Assembly (NCBI GenBank): GCA_963966185.1
Contig: CAWZYM010000074.1
Coordinates: 1 to 64,000, forward strand
Length of the DNA: 64,000 nt
Direction: 5' to 3'
From: Rhabditoides inermis
Taxonomy: Eukaryota; Nematoda; Chromadorea; Rhabditida; Rhabditidae
Below are positions 43,195 to 55,800 of the stretch, piece after piece. Within the stretch, counting starts at the first letter, position 1. The number at the start of each line of letters is the position of its first letter. A model generated the notes under the pieces. That model was not told the DNA's origin, made no database searches, and saw only the letters and a list, made by a program, of their open reading frames with translations. The position numbers and the translations under genes are program-made.

Positions 43195-44425
43195 GTTGAG
43201 TGGATGTGCTGTAAGAAACGTATGACAAAAATAATACACATACGTATGTAATAAAACAAACTATACAAATTATGAAAAACGAGATTGCGATCAGATGGGA
43301 TGTCGGTTGATGGAGGGGCCGGTTGGATTCGAGCCAATAGACAGTAATCCACCACGTCAAATAGGCGAAGTTCGCGATAGGACCATGTATGGACAACGCA
43401 TGGTTAAGATCCGTATAATAAAGAGATAACCACGTAGTGAGTCATAAAGGAAATATAAGAAGCAATTCAGACCAGGCAATGTATGTTGTATGTAGAAAAC
43501 GGAATCACCAATATGTCACGTTAGCGATGATATCTGACTGACCAAAAGTGTTCATTCTAGTGAACCAAGTAATACACTGCTTAATTATCTATAATACAAC
43601 AGAAGGGGTGAATGAAAAACAAAATAAACCGAAAATAAACATATTGCGCGCCGCACACGTGTCATTAGTGAGACTTCAACTATAGTTGTGCACATACACT
43701 ACGCACTTGTGCAGCACTACGCTGGTAATCGTATAGATATAGGAATCGAATCTGATATTTATTATTTAGTAAATAATTTCATTTTCATTTCAGAATTCTA
43801 TTTTTTTTTGAAATTTTTCATATTTTGAGAACTTATTGTGCGAATAGAATTTAACATCACTTCACGGACGGCAAACCCATGATAACCCCCTAGTTTGTTC
43901 TCTCTCAATGTCAATTCGAATCGAATGAAAAACGTTCTTTTAGACATTAGAAAACACTGCCAGACAGGTATCTGTACGTCAAATAAAGTCATTAACAGAA
44001 TCGAAATATTTATTTTTCCTCATCTGGTGTTATTCTGGTCCGTTGGGAATGTGTCTTGGGCAAGAGTTATGTCAAACGTCATTTTCTTACTTACAATTGT
44101 GCACGCGCATGATGTATGTTGTGATTGACAGGTTTTAAAAGTGCAAAACTGCGAAACAATGTCACTCATATTCAAAACATCTCCCCTTTCGCTCTCAGAT
44201 TCCGATCATTCTAGAACGCTTTCATTATATTCTGCATCTGCACTGCGATTTTGCAATTCACCATATCCTTCCAATATAAGTTATCAACATAACGTGCACA
44301 ACCATTTCCTGATTCCTTTTAATCGTAGGCGTATAAACACAGTGATGTCAAACTAACATTCAAAATGAATCATTTTCTGCAACATATGGAAACTGTTTAT
44401 TGTGGTCTGGCGATGTCTTGTCTAT

Positions 44426-44769
44426 TCATATAGGAACACTGTGTATCGGGGATAACTGCTTCGGTGTCTGGGGAGTGTGTGGAGGGAGGTCCGCTTCATG
44501 AATGACGGACCCACTGGACTCAGCTTCTTTCCTCGAACATCCTTCGAATCGTCTGATGACCTGCAAAAACAGACGTTAGAGATACAATTTTCAATTTTTT
44601 AATGAATTCAGCACATGATTTGTATGCAATATAGACAGATGTTAAATTATAATTATTTACTATCCCATAATTAGAGGTCAGCTGACATTTACCACAGGTT
44701 CAGAAAAAAACTACTCACCTTTGTTTCACTACAACATGTTGTTATTGTACAAACCACTGTCGTCGTCAT
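44426..44769 (-). CDS. Tentative two-exon small ORF, unknown
   Basis: Exon a (44769-44719) encodes MTTTVVCTITTCCSETK and is followed by a good donor, GTGAGT. Exon b (44560-44426, acceptor TTTTTGCAG) joins in phase and encodes a 44-residue polar tail ending HSVPI and a stop. The sum is 186 nt (61 aa). No signal peptide and no family is recognised. It could be the 3' end of a longer gene whose earlier exons I could not connect. Confidence 0.2.
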
Positions 44770-45486
44770 TTCGTGATTTTCAAATAATCAAAGTGCTGAA
44801 CTGAGTGTTCTCGAACTCTCGAACTGTGCACATGCGAGGAGGTCTCAAGTGCCTATTCTCACGCATACAACAAGTAATTGTGTCCAGCTTCTATTTTGCT
44901 CCTTTTCCCTTGGAGTGAGGTGAACTTGTGGTGTCACAAAAGGCTTATCGTTGAAATGGTAACTGAGAGGTAAGGCAGAGAGTAAAAACCATGTTTCATG
45001 GTCTTTGAGTATTACCGGGTTTTGGATCCTTCCCTAATTGGAAAACCACGCTGGCATGCTTCCTTTTTCATCTGTCATTTATAGACTGAAAATAAATGGA
45101 ACTAGTGGAGTAAAAGTGATGAGAGTAATAGATAGAGAGAGAGAGCGCGCATTGCGAGAGGGAGAGCATTAGAGATGTCTTTTGCTGCTAAAAATATGTG
45201 GGAAGTGAAGGAAACAATATATCATAATTAGTTATGCTTCTGTTCATATGTTTCTGCACACATGTTTTTGAGTCACTCCCGCTCCGTCCGTCACCCCCTT
45301 TTCTCTTCGCTCTCAATTTAATATATGTTTTGTCTATTTCTTATAAATCAATTAAACACTGAAACTCATACATCACTGTGCAGTGAATGCATACATTAGA
45401 ATCGACAATTTCAGATGACGCAAAAATGCAAAGTCAGCAAAAATCACTCGAGAAAAAACTCATGACATGTGAATCACAGTTCAGTA

Positions 45487-45527
<41 letters not shown>

Positions 45528-45968
45528 TTAGGTTCTGGTGTATCATCAGGGTATCCATTTCCAGCTAATCACTGTGCATATTGGAATCTATTCTGGAGCG
45601 TGGGAGACCGAAATATCCCACCCTCAAGCACCACAAAACTCATATCGAACCAATCCTTCAGATTTCATCGCACTTGGCAACACCCAAAATATGCACTCAT
45701 ATGCGCAGAGAACCACACTTCGTATTTCCAAGTTAAATGATGAAAGTAAGACGGACCCATAGATGATCCTCTAGTTTGAAACAGTTTTATACCCTTGTTG
45801 TCTAGTTCCAAGTGTATTTCGGGAAAGTTAGTGTATTTGGGCGGTTTGAAATGTATGGTCTCAGTCTCTCAGAAAAAGGAAACTAAAGGTCTGTATTTGA
45901 TTTGTCATTTTAGATTTGGGGAGTGAGGTATAGTGTAGGTGGAAATAGGCTGGAGATGGAAATGGAAA

Positions 45969-46004
<36 letters not shown>

Positions 46005-46242
46005 GGGGGGGGGAGGAAAATGAAATAATGAGAAAGAGGAAAAGATTGACCCACTAATCTAACTAATGGAGAATGTAACGTCACTCGATCTTTTTTTAAC
46101 GATTTCAGTATGTTCGTAGAATGTTTGTGAATTTACCTTATTTACCGAATCTTTTTTGTATTACACTATATACTTTATATCAAGAACGTATGAAAACTGA
46201 TCCTGGTGAAAAATAGAAGAGAGAGAGAGAGAGAGAAAGAGA

Positions 46243-46304
<62 letters not shown>

Positions 46305-46307
46305 CAC

Positions 46308-46381
46308 TGTGCTTGTGCCGTGGCGAGTGCTAACAACGTGAACATGATCCACCGAGCTAGCCACCGCACCGGCGGCCGCAT
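46308..46381 (-). CDS. Orphan signal-peptide exon
   Basis: The exon follows a good acceptor (GCATGTTTGCAG, ending at 46396) and begins MRPPVRWLARWIMFTLLA, continuing LATAQA before the donor GTGAGT. The basic head, hydrophobic core and small residues are a textbook signal peptide. The intron downstream is a (GA)n/(CT)n tract. I could not find a convincing second exon in phase 2; the nearest acceptor (46214) gives only eight more residues. Partial gene or chance match. Confidence 0.3.
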
Positions 46382-46760
46382 CTCGGAATGAACAATCCTG
46401 CAAACATGCACATCATAACTATACACTTTGAGCACATGATTTTATAGTTAGTTTCATAAGGACACGTTTCATAGGTACACGTGTAATTGAAAACTGCACG
46501 TAACGAGTAGAAATCGAATTGAACTGGAAACGGAATGAAAGTGTATTTTTAAGGCGAAGATATGATCAGAAAATTAAAAAAGAAGTGCGTCAGACGTGAG
46601 AGGGTAGTAATTGAAGCGTCCAAAAGTACGGAATGGGAAACAATAATGGGGAGAAGTTTCTTGTAGAGAAATAGTGAAAGTTTTGTGGAGGCGGAATGGG
46701 TTACAATATGACGTCGCGGTTTGCAAATACATGTGAGATTCACGCGCGGTTGTAGCCATC

Positions 46761-46791
<31 letters not shown>

Positions 46792-48425
46792 CTCCCTTTC
46801 TCTCATGTATGGGTCCAAAGAGAAGAGACGAGGTGATTAGGTAGTTTGACGAGAGTCTACGGTAGTGACTCTAGACGGATAGGTATAGGCATGCGAAGTG
46901 TATAGCATGTTTAGACACTGGTCTCGCAGCGATAAATATACTGGAATACTGGCTATGACCCTCCAGAGACGAGGGCACATCATGGAAAGGAAGAAGCAAA
47001 ATATGAAACGCCCGTCGGTCGACACTCGAAAGCGGTCGGAGCAGAGAGAGGAGCAGTGAAAGGAGAAAGAGGAGGAGGAGGAGTGGAGGAGGAGAAGGAG
47101 CAGTGGACACAAGGCTGTCGTGTTGTCACCATGTGCTTAGCGACCAAAAACAGACGTTAAAAACTTGAAGTCAATTCAAAAAGCTTGTTCGAAATCGGCG
47201 TGATTATGACATTTGCAATAGTTTACATCGCTTTCTATAATCTTCTTCATCCTTTCGATTGGAGAATGGCCAGTCTAGGATGATTATCACTTATCGAGAG
47301 ATTATGGTTGTCTAACTGATAATCTTCAATTTGGAAAACTGGGAGAGGTATGGAGTGCATGAATAGAACAGGACAGCATCGAGAGAGCAAGATACATCGG
47401 TGCACCATACCGGAAATGCGATAAGGCATAGAGGGGAATAGGAGGGAGAGGAACTGACGCGATTTGCGAGCCCATTTTACGTATGTCTTCCAGTTCCATC
47501 GCGGTGTCACTACAAAAGGGCGGGGCCTGTCAAACACCGTTCTATGGTATAGTACGTATGACTTACAGACCCTCTAGGTAGTAAAAACGTAGAATCATCT
47601 TATTGTGCAATAACTGCACTATATAAGATGTATTACGTCTTATCGGGGTGAGGTGAAGTGCATCTTTGTAGGTAGAAAATATATATTAAAAGCCGTATGA
47701 AATAAAATTTCGATAAGGACAAGCGACAATATGTAGATTATCTACACAACTTCGGGCGTCTATGATAACAGTACTATGATCAAGGCAGGTGTAATTAGTA
47801 AAACAAGATTCAAACAGCGAGAAGAACGGGCTACAATTATGTAGGGAAGAGTAAGGGGGGGGGGGTAAGGAGGTATTTGTGAAAGTAGATTTGTGATGGC
47901 CGCAGAGCTCCGCGTGTGTCGCAAAGCAGGTGTATTTAAGAAATACTAGAAAGGGATTAACCGAGGCGGAAAGAATGAATACGAAGTTGCACATGAGAGA
48001 TGACGAACACACGGAAGACTGCTCTTGGACCGACCCCCACGTCTCCCCTCCCCCTCTCTCTCCCTCTCTCCCTCTTTCCATCTCTCCATCTCTATCTCCC
48101 CCCTCCCTCTCTATCTCTCTCCCCCCCCTCTCTCTCTCTCTCTCTCTTCCTCTCTCCCTCTCTCCCAAGGCTCTCCCGAAGAAATATCCAGTTCCAAAGC
48201 ACACAAACAGAGATTGTTTTGAGAAGTAGTGGGGCATAGCAAGTGGCGAGTATGCGCAAATGCTGCGAGCGTGTGTGGAGAGAGCATGTGAAGGAAGATA
48301 GTGCAGAGTACGCATTCCAAGGAGGAGTAATAATGCCTGTTTTCGGCTATTCGCCGACCCTGAATTGTATATGCAAACAGGAGAGGGTGGGGGTGACCGG
48401 GAGAGAGGTGAGGACGGTCAACAGG

Positions 48426-48473
<48 letters not shown>

Positions 48474-49800
48474 AGAGGGAGAAGGGGAAGGGAGAAGGAG
48501 AAGGGGGAGGGAGAGGGAGAGAGGGAGAGAGAGAGAATGGCCTGTATCACGGAACTAGAACCTTCTACAGTATGTAGTGGAGGGACGTGGGTGAATGGGG
48601 TGGTGTTTGGTGGGAGCAGGGATAAGGTCAGCAAGGGAATTAGTAGCGGGCCGCTGTAGTGCCAGGTCGATTGCAATTCGTTTAGCTCGCCCCGCCGCGC
48701 ACTCTCATCTCACCCTCTCTCATTCCTGCCATTCACGCCCTCTCATATACGCGCGAGTCGCTAATTTTGGCAGTCGCAGTGACTAGAAATAGACGGATCA
48801 CTGTGTAGGCGGGCGGGTAAAGTAGTAGTACTAGTTACCAGAGTGAATGACGTTGAGATACATTTATGGGAGAAGGAAGAGTAGGAGGAGGAATACGGCA
48901 GCCGTGGTCAAGCGAGGAGACGAACGATCTGAAAGGGGCGGGGCCACCGAATATATATTCGGATTGTGTGTTGTATGGCCGAAATGAGCGGAATGGATAG
49001 AGAGGGAGGGAGGGAGGAGGGAATCGGGAGGGAGAGAGAATGAGGATCGCATGATGCGCGCATCCCACTCCCACATTCTGACGACAGTTCGGCGTCGAAT
49101 TCTCCTCTCTTGAGCCGCCAAAATAAAATGGGGTGGACTCTGACGCTGAAAGAGAGAGGGGATAGACACAGGATATCACGCGGTCACCACTCCATGTTCC
49201 AAGAACGCGGTTTCCTTGAAAGGAGACCCACATTCTCAACAGCAAGTCCAAACAGCATCCACATCATCACGCAGGCTGTATACAGCATAAACAACATAAT
49301 GATATTTTTATGGTGTACATGATAGAAAAACTTGGAGAGTGCATGACGTGAGAAATAGAAACATGATACATTGTTTTCATTCATTAAGTTACACACTAAC
49401 ATATTATTATCGAACACATTTGTACAGTTTCCGAGCTCTCTGATAAGAAAAATGGTCCCGACACGAAAAACCTGTTGCTGGAATATTTCCCATCAAAAGG
49501 AAAAATGCTGCAAATTTTTGAAGTTTTCTATTATTTTTGTCTGTGTTGTTGTTGTTTATGATACCATCTCTAACAGGAGCATTGATGACTCATATTGCGA
49601 TGTGGTACTATTGTCATATACTCTCTTCCATGCCGTACGGTTTCGTTTTCCTGTCGTATCAAAGTGATTTGACGCGAGATGGTAGCTCCGTTGTATGAAT
49701 TCCACTTTGTTTTTGTTGATCTTATTATATATATATTATTATAATCTCATTTTTTATTACAGGAGTATAGTCAGATCTTTGATCTTAAACTCCCGTCAAG

Positions 49801-52800
49801 ATGTCTATCCTACAAAAGATCTCGGACATCGAAAATGAGGTGAGTTGTGAGTTGTGAGTAGCTACGTAGGCTGTGACCGGGTTTTTGGGTATGTGAAACT
49901 TGCATATGTTGTATTTTAGATGGCCAAAACCCAGAAGAACAAAGCGACCAACGCGCATCTGGGTATTCTCAAGGCTAAGCTCGCCAAGGTACGTTCACTT
50001 AACAGATCGTTCATCCCATTGCAAACGGGCGCAATCAGTTACATTGTCAATTTGCATACATAATTATGCTTCGTGGACCTTTCATTGCTACAAATGTCAT
50101 GTGAATCTTCTTTACTGAAACTCTGAAACTGAAGATGAAGAATCGCATATGAAAACCTTTATCTAATCTAAATGAAGCGGTACTAATATCAATTATGTCT
50201 TGTCCGCTTGACAATCACGTTGATGTTGTCGTTGCTGATCGTTTACCGAATGTGTGAGTCACACTAAAATACCATTTTTGACTATGATGTGTTTAGCTGC
50301 GTCGCGAGCTAATCACTCCGAAGAGTGGAGGAGGTCCAGCTGGTGAAGGCTTCGACGTCGCCAAGACAGGAGATGCGCGCATCGGATTTGTCGGTCAGTC
50401 AGTCACTTGTCACTTTTTTCACCAATTCAAGTTCTTTGTTTAAGTCTCTTCTCTTTTTACGCTCGCATCGCATGCTTATACTCATCGTTGATGAACATCA
50501 GAATAATACTGTCTTCTTTCTCACGTTGTGCAGTTACAACTGTACGCCTACTTGTACGACACAGTTCACGTGTTTAGTTAGGGAAAACTGTAAAGTTATA
50601 ACACCTGTTTTATTGCGCTTCATCATGGATAGACAGTACGGTAGCCAAGTAGTTCTTTTCAGGCAGGTTACGATTTTCTTCAATTATGGTATTACATATA
50701 TTGCACTAATAAAAATATAGTTCTATGCTCGCAATAAGTGGCGCGCGGTGGGGTAGATCAGAGGAAGACGGAGAGTCAGCTCTCGGCAATAGCGCGCAAA
50801 ACAAGAGAGGCAGACGATTATGGCACCGTGTTTCGAACTGCAAGCGAGGTAGATCGAAAACTATCGCTCTGGCGCGGACTATAGCAATATACCAGTAACT
50901 AGGAATTAAAAAATAGCGTGTATTTCTTCCGTTTTTCACTGTGAATCGTCATTCTTTCGTGATTCGTGAATCATTTATGTCGGCATTTGTCTGCAGGCGT
51001 CCCTTTGTGTTAAATGAAATGCTGGTTGGCGAGTGGCTCTCTTCTCTCGTGCTTCTCTCACTCCATTTGTCCCCTCTTCTTCCATATCCCCTGCGGTCGC
51101 GCGGGTTGAATACATTATTCACGACGCACCCAGTGAGTGGAAGTTTGGAGCAGAGTGGAAACATGCAAGGGCCACTCTATGCAAGTGCCCTCGCGTCTCT
51201 CATCCGTCGTCCCATGTCTCTTCTTTGAGCTACACACAATCCACGCGTGGTCACAATAGCAGGGATGCAGATGCACTGCAGAAATACTTTCATTTTCAAA
51301 ACAGTATTTTGACAAATGACGATTACATTATTACATAACAACAATGAAAGTAATATTATTTTGGCATGATATAAAGTAACGTTTCTGGATCCTGCTGGTC
51401 TCGCTGCGATGCTCTCATCAGTTCTCATTTAAAAAATAAAAGGGAGGAAGAATGCGAATGCGAGGAATATGCATTGCCGTGCGGGGAATTGCGTGATGTC
51501 GAGTATCGGTAGAAGGAGTGCAGACGAATAGCCAAATCAGCAGACTCAAATCTACACTTTTTTACTTACACGACACTCTATAAATGCGTTTTAGTTAGAT
51601 TTCATTTGCTTTATGCATTTTAGTTGACTACGTGTTTAAAAAAAGAGGTGATTACTGACGAACGAAAATTTATGACGAAAATTGATTTATTTTTAGCCTC
51701 ACCAATTCTTGAAAATCTAGTTTTTAACATTGCATAAAAAGTACAATAAATTATACAATTCTTTGTCACGAACGAAAACATAAGAAGACACTTGTTAAGT
51801 TCTCACGGCGGATGTTTCTAATAGATGGCATTAGGTAGACTATGATTATTTTTTTCGTGAGACTACTATACTATTTGATCACGGGGAATATCCACATTCA
51901 CAAAATTATCAGCTTATTAATACCCATGTAGTGCGCGCAGCATGTGCAAAGTAGAAACGAGAGCATTGAGCGGGGTGGCAAGTGTTTGTGAGTAGAATTC
52001 TTGAAGAGGGCTAACTACTTCATATCATCTTCGTCGCCGCCGTCGTCATGGAGGTGATGGTTAAGAGGTGGCGGAATCGGCGACATCTCCTCTCGCAGCA
52101 ATTCGTACGCCTGTTCTGGCTCCGGTTCCTTGTCTTCCTTTCTTATGATTCTCCGCATAGGCTTGCGGATCACCGGTGCTTCACTGCATTCTTCCTGAAA
52201 GTAATTATTTTGATTACTGATTATATGTTAGTGTAAGATTGTCTACTCACGTCTTCGGATGAAGAAGATTCATCATGGGAGGAGTGGCGTCCATTGACAA
52301 TCACTTTCGGCTCCACTGGAGCAACCGGAGTTTGAGTTGTACCAGGAGCGGCATTCAGATTACCCCAGTTGTCTGCCTTGATTTCTTCGTCGTCGGACAT
52401 TTTGTAGTAGACGTCGACCTAAAATCATTAATAGTATTCATTCATGTACATTGTATCGATTATTTACCTCCCCTTCGCTGCTCGACCACTGGTCGTCCTC
52501 CCGCTTGGGTACTGACTTGCGATCAAGAAGATCAGCTCCCCAGTTGTTTGCACTGTTGGGCATGTTGTTGAGAGCAGTGTCCACGTGGTTCATGTCCTAA
52601 ATAGTTCAGTAATAGTTTTGAAATTTATAAGAGCTAATGAAACACACCTCTTCATCGATACGACTGCTTCTCCTCGACTTAGGTCGGTGATCCACCGGAG
52701 GTTCGATTCCTTCGATAGAATCTTGGGTCGTTGTGGGAGGACGCGAGAGTTCAATGGACGATTCGTGCAACGAACTTGCGGTCACGAGCACAGGAGGTGG

Positions 52801-55800
52801 TTTCATTGAAGGCGGTGAAGGTTTTTGCTCCATATCATGAGCTATGAGGTTGACAGTCGGAGATTGAGTCTTTGACTGTCTAGAGACAGTCGATGGTGTG
52901 AAAGAAAGCTGCTCTCCGTCGAAGGAGACTTCACGTGGTAGCTGGGAGTTGTCGCATCCAAACATCAATCGAGCTTGTCTATCAGTGATGCGCGGCTGCG
53001 GAGGTGTTGGCTCGGGAGCCACCTCGTTGATTTCGGCATACACGTGAATTCCTCCTCCGAGTCCGCCATTAACGTGTCCATTTCGTGGAACGAATCCTTC
53101 CTTGACTTTGTCATCACACGTTCCATAATTGGGCGTTACTTTGGCCGAAATAGCAGCCTCTTCAGTAGCCGCTCGAGCTGCTGCTTCTTTCTGCTTCTTT
53201 CGTCGCCGGCAGTCCCTGAAATGAATCGTTCCTAGTAAATGCATGTTGTTTGTGTTTTAGTTGTCATCAACTCTAAACTTTTTTCTCGCTCTACCATCAA
53301 CCTCGCAACTTTCCATGGATATTTTGTGTGAAAAGGTACTACGAGAGTAGCATGCAGCATTTGGCTATTGTTGTGTTTTCTGGATTTAGACGAAAAGGGG
53401 AGAAATAGAGAAGGAAAGGGAGTGGTTTTGAAAAGCCTGCTAGAAAGTTGGCAGCTTGGCATTGGCTTCTGTTAACCAGTGAAGAGAGACTGCGTAGAGA
53501 GTGTGCATTGAGGGAGCTGGCAGACATGCTAACACTGCCCTACTTGGCATCGATTTATCCGCTCTCCACACGACGCGCAGCACGCACAAATGCAACACAT
53601 TTGAGTGAATTTCGAGAGGTGAAATAATAACTTTGAATTTGTAAAAAAAAGTTCCCCATTTAGTTTACGGTTGCGTTTGTCGCCTCGAGCTGTCATTGAT
53701 TTGTAGAAAGAAAGGAGTCAACAGGGTCTGTTGGTCGGAGGCTCGCTTTACACCCGAGCGTGCCAGATTGGTACACACATGTGATGAGATAAACTGAGCG
53801 AGCGGATAAAAAGTGGTGCTCAGAGAGACGAGATGCAGAAAAAAGGGCAGTATCGTTCGAAATAATGCCCGCGTGTTTTAAAATGTTTAATTATTTTTAT
53901 GGTTCTTACCTGCATAGCCGAATGGCTCCAATGATGTAACAAGTGGCGAAAAAGGCTGCGACAATGTAGACAAACAGCAACAGCTTAGAATTGTCGTCAT
54001 CCTTTCCTGTGAGTGCTCGTTTGAGTCGTGACACTCTTACACTATCTATCCGGATTCCTCCTAGGATTCGGGACAACGGTCCTGCCTGACTTCCCAGAAT
54101 GTACTTCACCTGCAATATATTTCCATTAGACTCAAGACTCTCGGACTTTGTGGTTCGTATTTCATGAAATATAATGCTCCACTTTCGCGCGCTCACCTTT
54201 ACAGGATCTATGACGGTTCCTTCTGAGAGTGCTCCATTGCGGTCGTTCTTGGTGACTGCGAACTGAATTCGGGTGACGTTGCGCGGTTCCCGCTGCACAT
54301 CGAAGAGGACGACATTGTCCTGTGAGAGTAGCGGTTCGGACTCGTCATCATCCGCGTACAACACATCGTCGTGCACCTGCTGCAATCGGTGTGCAATTTG
54401 AGTTTCAAGACAGTCGAAAACGGACATGGACATATGGACATGGATTAGGTGCATTGAATTAGTCCCTGAGTAATACCATGTTCGACTCATTTGTTCACAC
54501 CGATTGCACCACCAATTTTGCGCTTCTCAGTATTCGATCACGCGCGCCTGAGACCGAACATCGCACAACGTTTTGTGTGCGAGCATGTTCCGGCCCGTCG
54601 CGGTGACCGAATATGAGGTTAGATGCACGAACGGCTCGAAACTAAGTCGAAAACGGCGGGCGAGGGAAGCAATTGTAATAGACAAGACATGGTGACAGCA
54701 CAGAATCCGGCGGTACACGGGGACACTGGCACACACATACAACATACAATGCACACATAACTCACTTTAGAAAGACGAAGAGTTGCTCCTGGACACTCGT
54801 TGGCTTGATGTTCGCAATAAGCAGAAACGATGTTGGCGATGCGTCGTTTGAAGTACTGCTCATACTTCTCATTTGTATGCAGAGAAGCTGTCAGGTCGAC
54901 ATGACGCAGACGCATATCCACCACCGGAAGTTCGTGCGACTAAACGAAACTAGTGTACGATTTTTCATACATGAAAAGAACGTTTACACTGGGTACTGGC
55001 GATACTCGTTTATTAATGATGCGCAAGGCAATGGCTCACTTACCGCGATGAATTGCTCGCATAGAACAACTTCTGTTTTGTCGAGAGTTGTGAGTTCGGC
55101 GGGAGATGAAACATCTTCTTGTCGACACACGCAACGATACTCGGTGCCATCGTTGCACACGAGAGCATAGGAATGATGCAACAGCAAGGGTATCAATAAC
55201 ACGAGCCTCATCGCACTCAATCAGCTAGCTGAAATGGAGAGAGAAGAGGTGGATGGCGTGCTTGCTATTGCGAGCGGTGCGGCCGCCGCGCCCGAAGTAT
55301 GCTGCAGTTGGCAAGAGCACGCAAAGAGAAGAGAGAGGCGAGGAGAGATCGAGGCACCGCCCACTGCAGCTTATTACTCGAATCCGGTGGAGAGATCTGA
55401 AAGCGCGGAGGGAGATTGATTGCGGTCTGATTGAGTTGGCATTGAGGTGTTGCGAGGCGGCAATAGGTGTGTATGAGGAGTGCGAGAGCGGGTGTAAATA
55501 TATAATTGAGGAGTGGGTGACAGGGGTGAGATAGAGATGGCAACAACAGGAGACAGAGAGATATGTGTGGGGAATAATATCCGTCCAGATAGCTGTAAAT
55601 GGAGGATTAAGGGCGAGAAAAAAGAACGGATACTATGGCATTGGATGGATACTAGGTATTTGACTACACGTTATGTTGTATTCTATTCTCGACACCAGCG
55701 AACTGATTTACTGAGAATATGCAAACTAAATTTTAGGTGTGGTTGTGAAGGCGTGTGTTGTTGCAGGCTTTCCGTCGGTGGGTAAATCGACGCTGCTATC

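Larger units (their letters stand above)
43195..49800. other. 6.6 kb between divergent coatomer delta and DRG1; only weak gene fragments
   Basis: This is shared upstream sequence of two housekeeping genes on opposite strands. I see (GA)n blocks at 45490-45520, 45970-46001, 46217-46301, 48428-48535 and a (CT)n block at 48041-48167. Two weak candidate coding fragments on the minus strand are listed separately. An acceptor TTTTTATTACAG ends at 49762, 39 nt before the DRG1 start codon, indicating a spliced or trans-spliced 5' UTR. No RNA gene is recognised. Confidence 0.45.

Noticed and set aside
43300..43400. tRNA-like T-arm (GGCTCGAATCCAACC on the minus strand)
   Set aside because: No matching acceptor stem, anticodon arm or D-arm could be folded around it.
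45387..45762. Two overlapping plus-strand ORFs (117 and 74 codons)
   Set aside because: Both frames look equally protein-like, one starts in a GA repeat, and no flanking exons or family motif support either.
55253..55546. Plus and minus ORFs of about 90 codons just upstream of the nested gene
   Set aside because: No splice context or motif; they lie in the presumed promoter region of the nested gene within the DRG1 intron.
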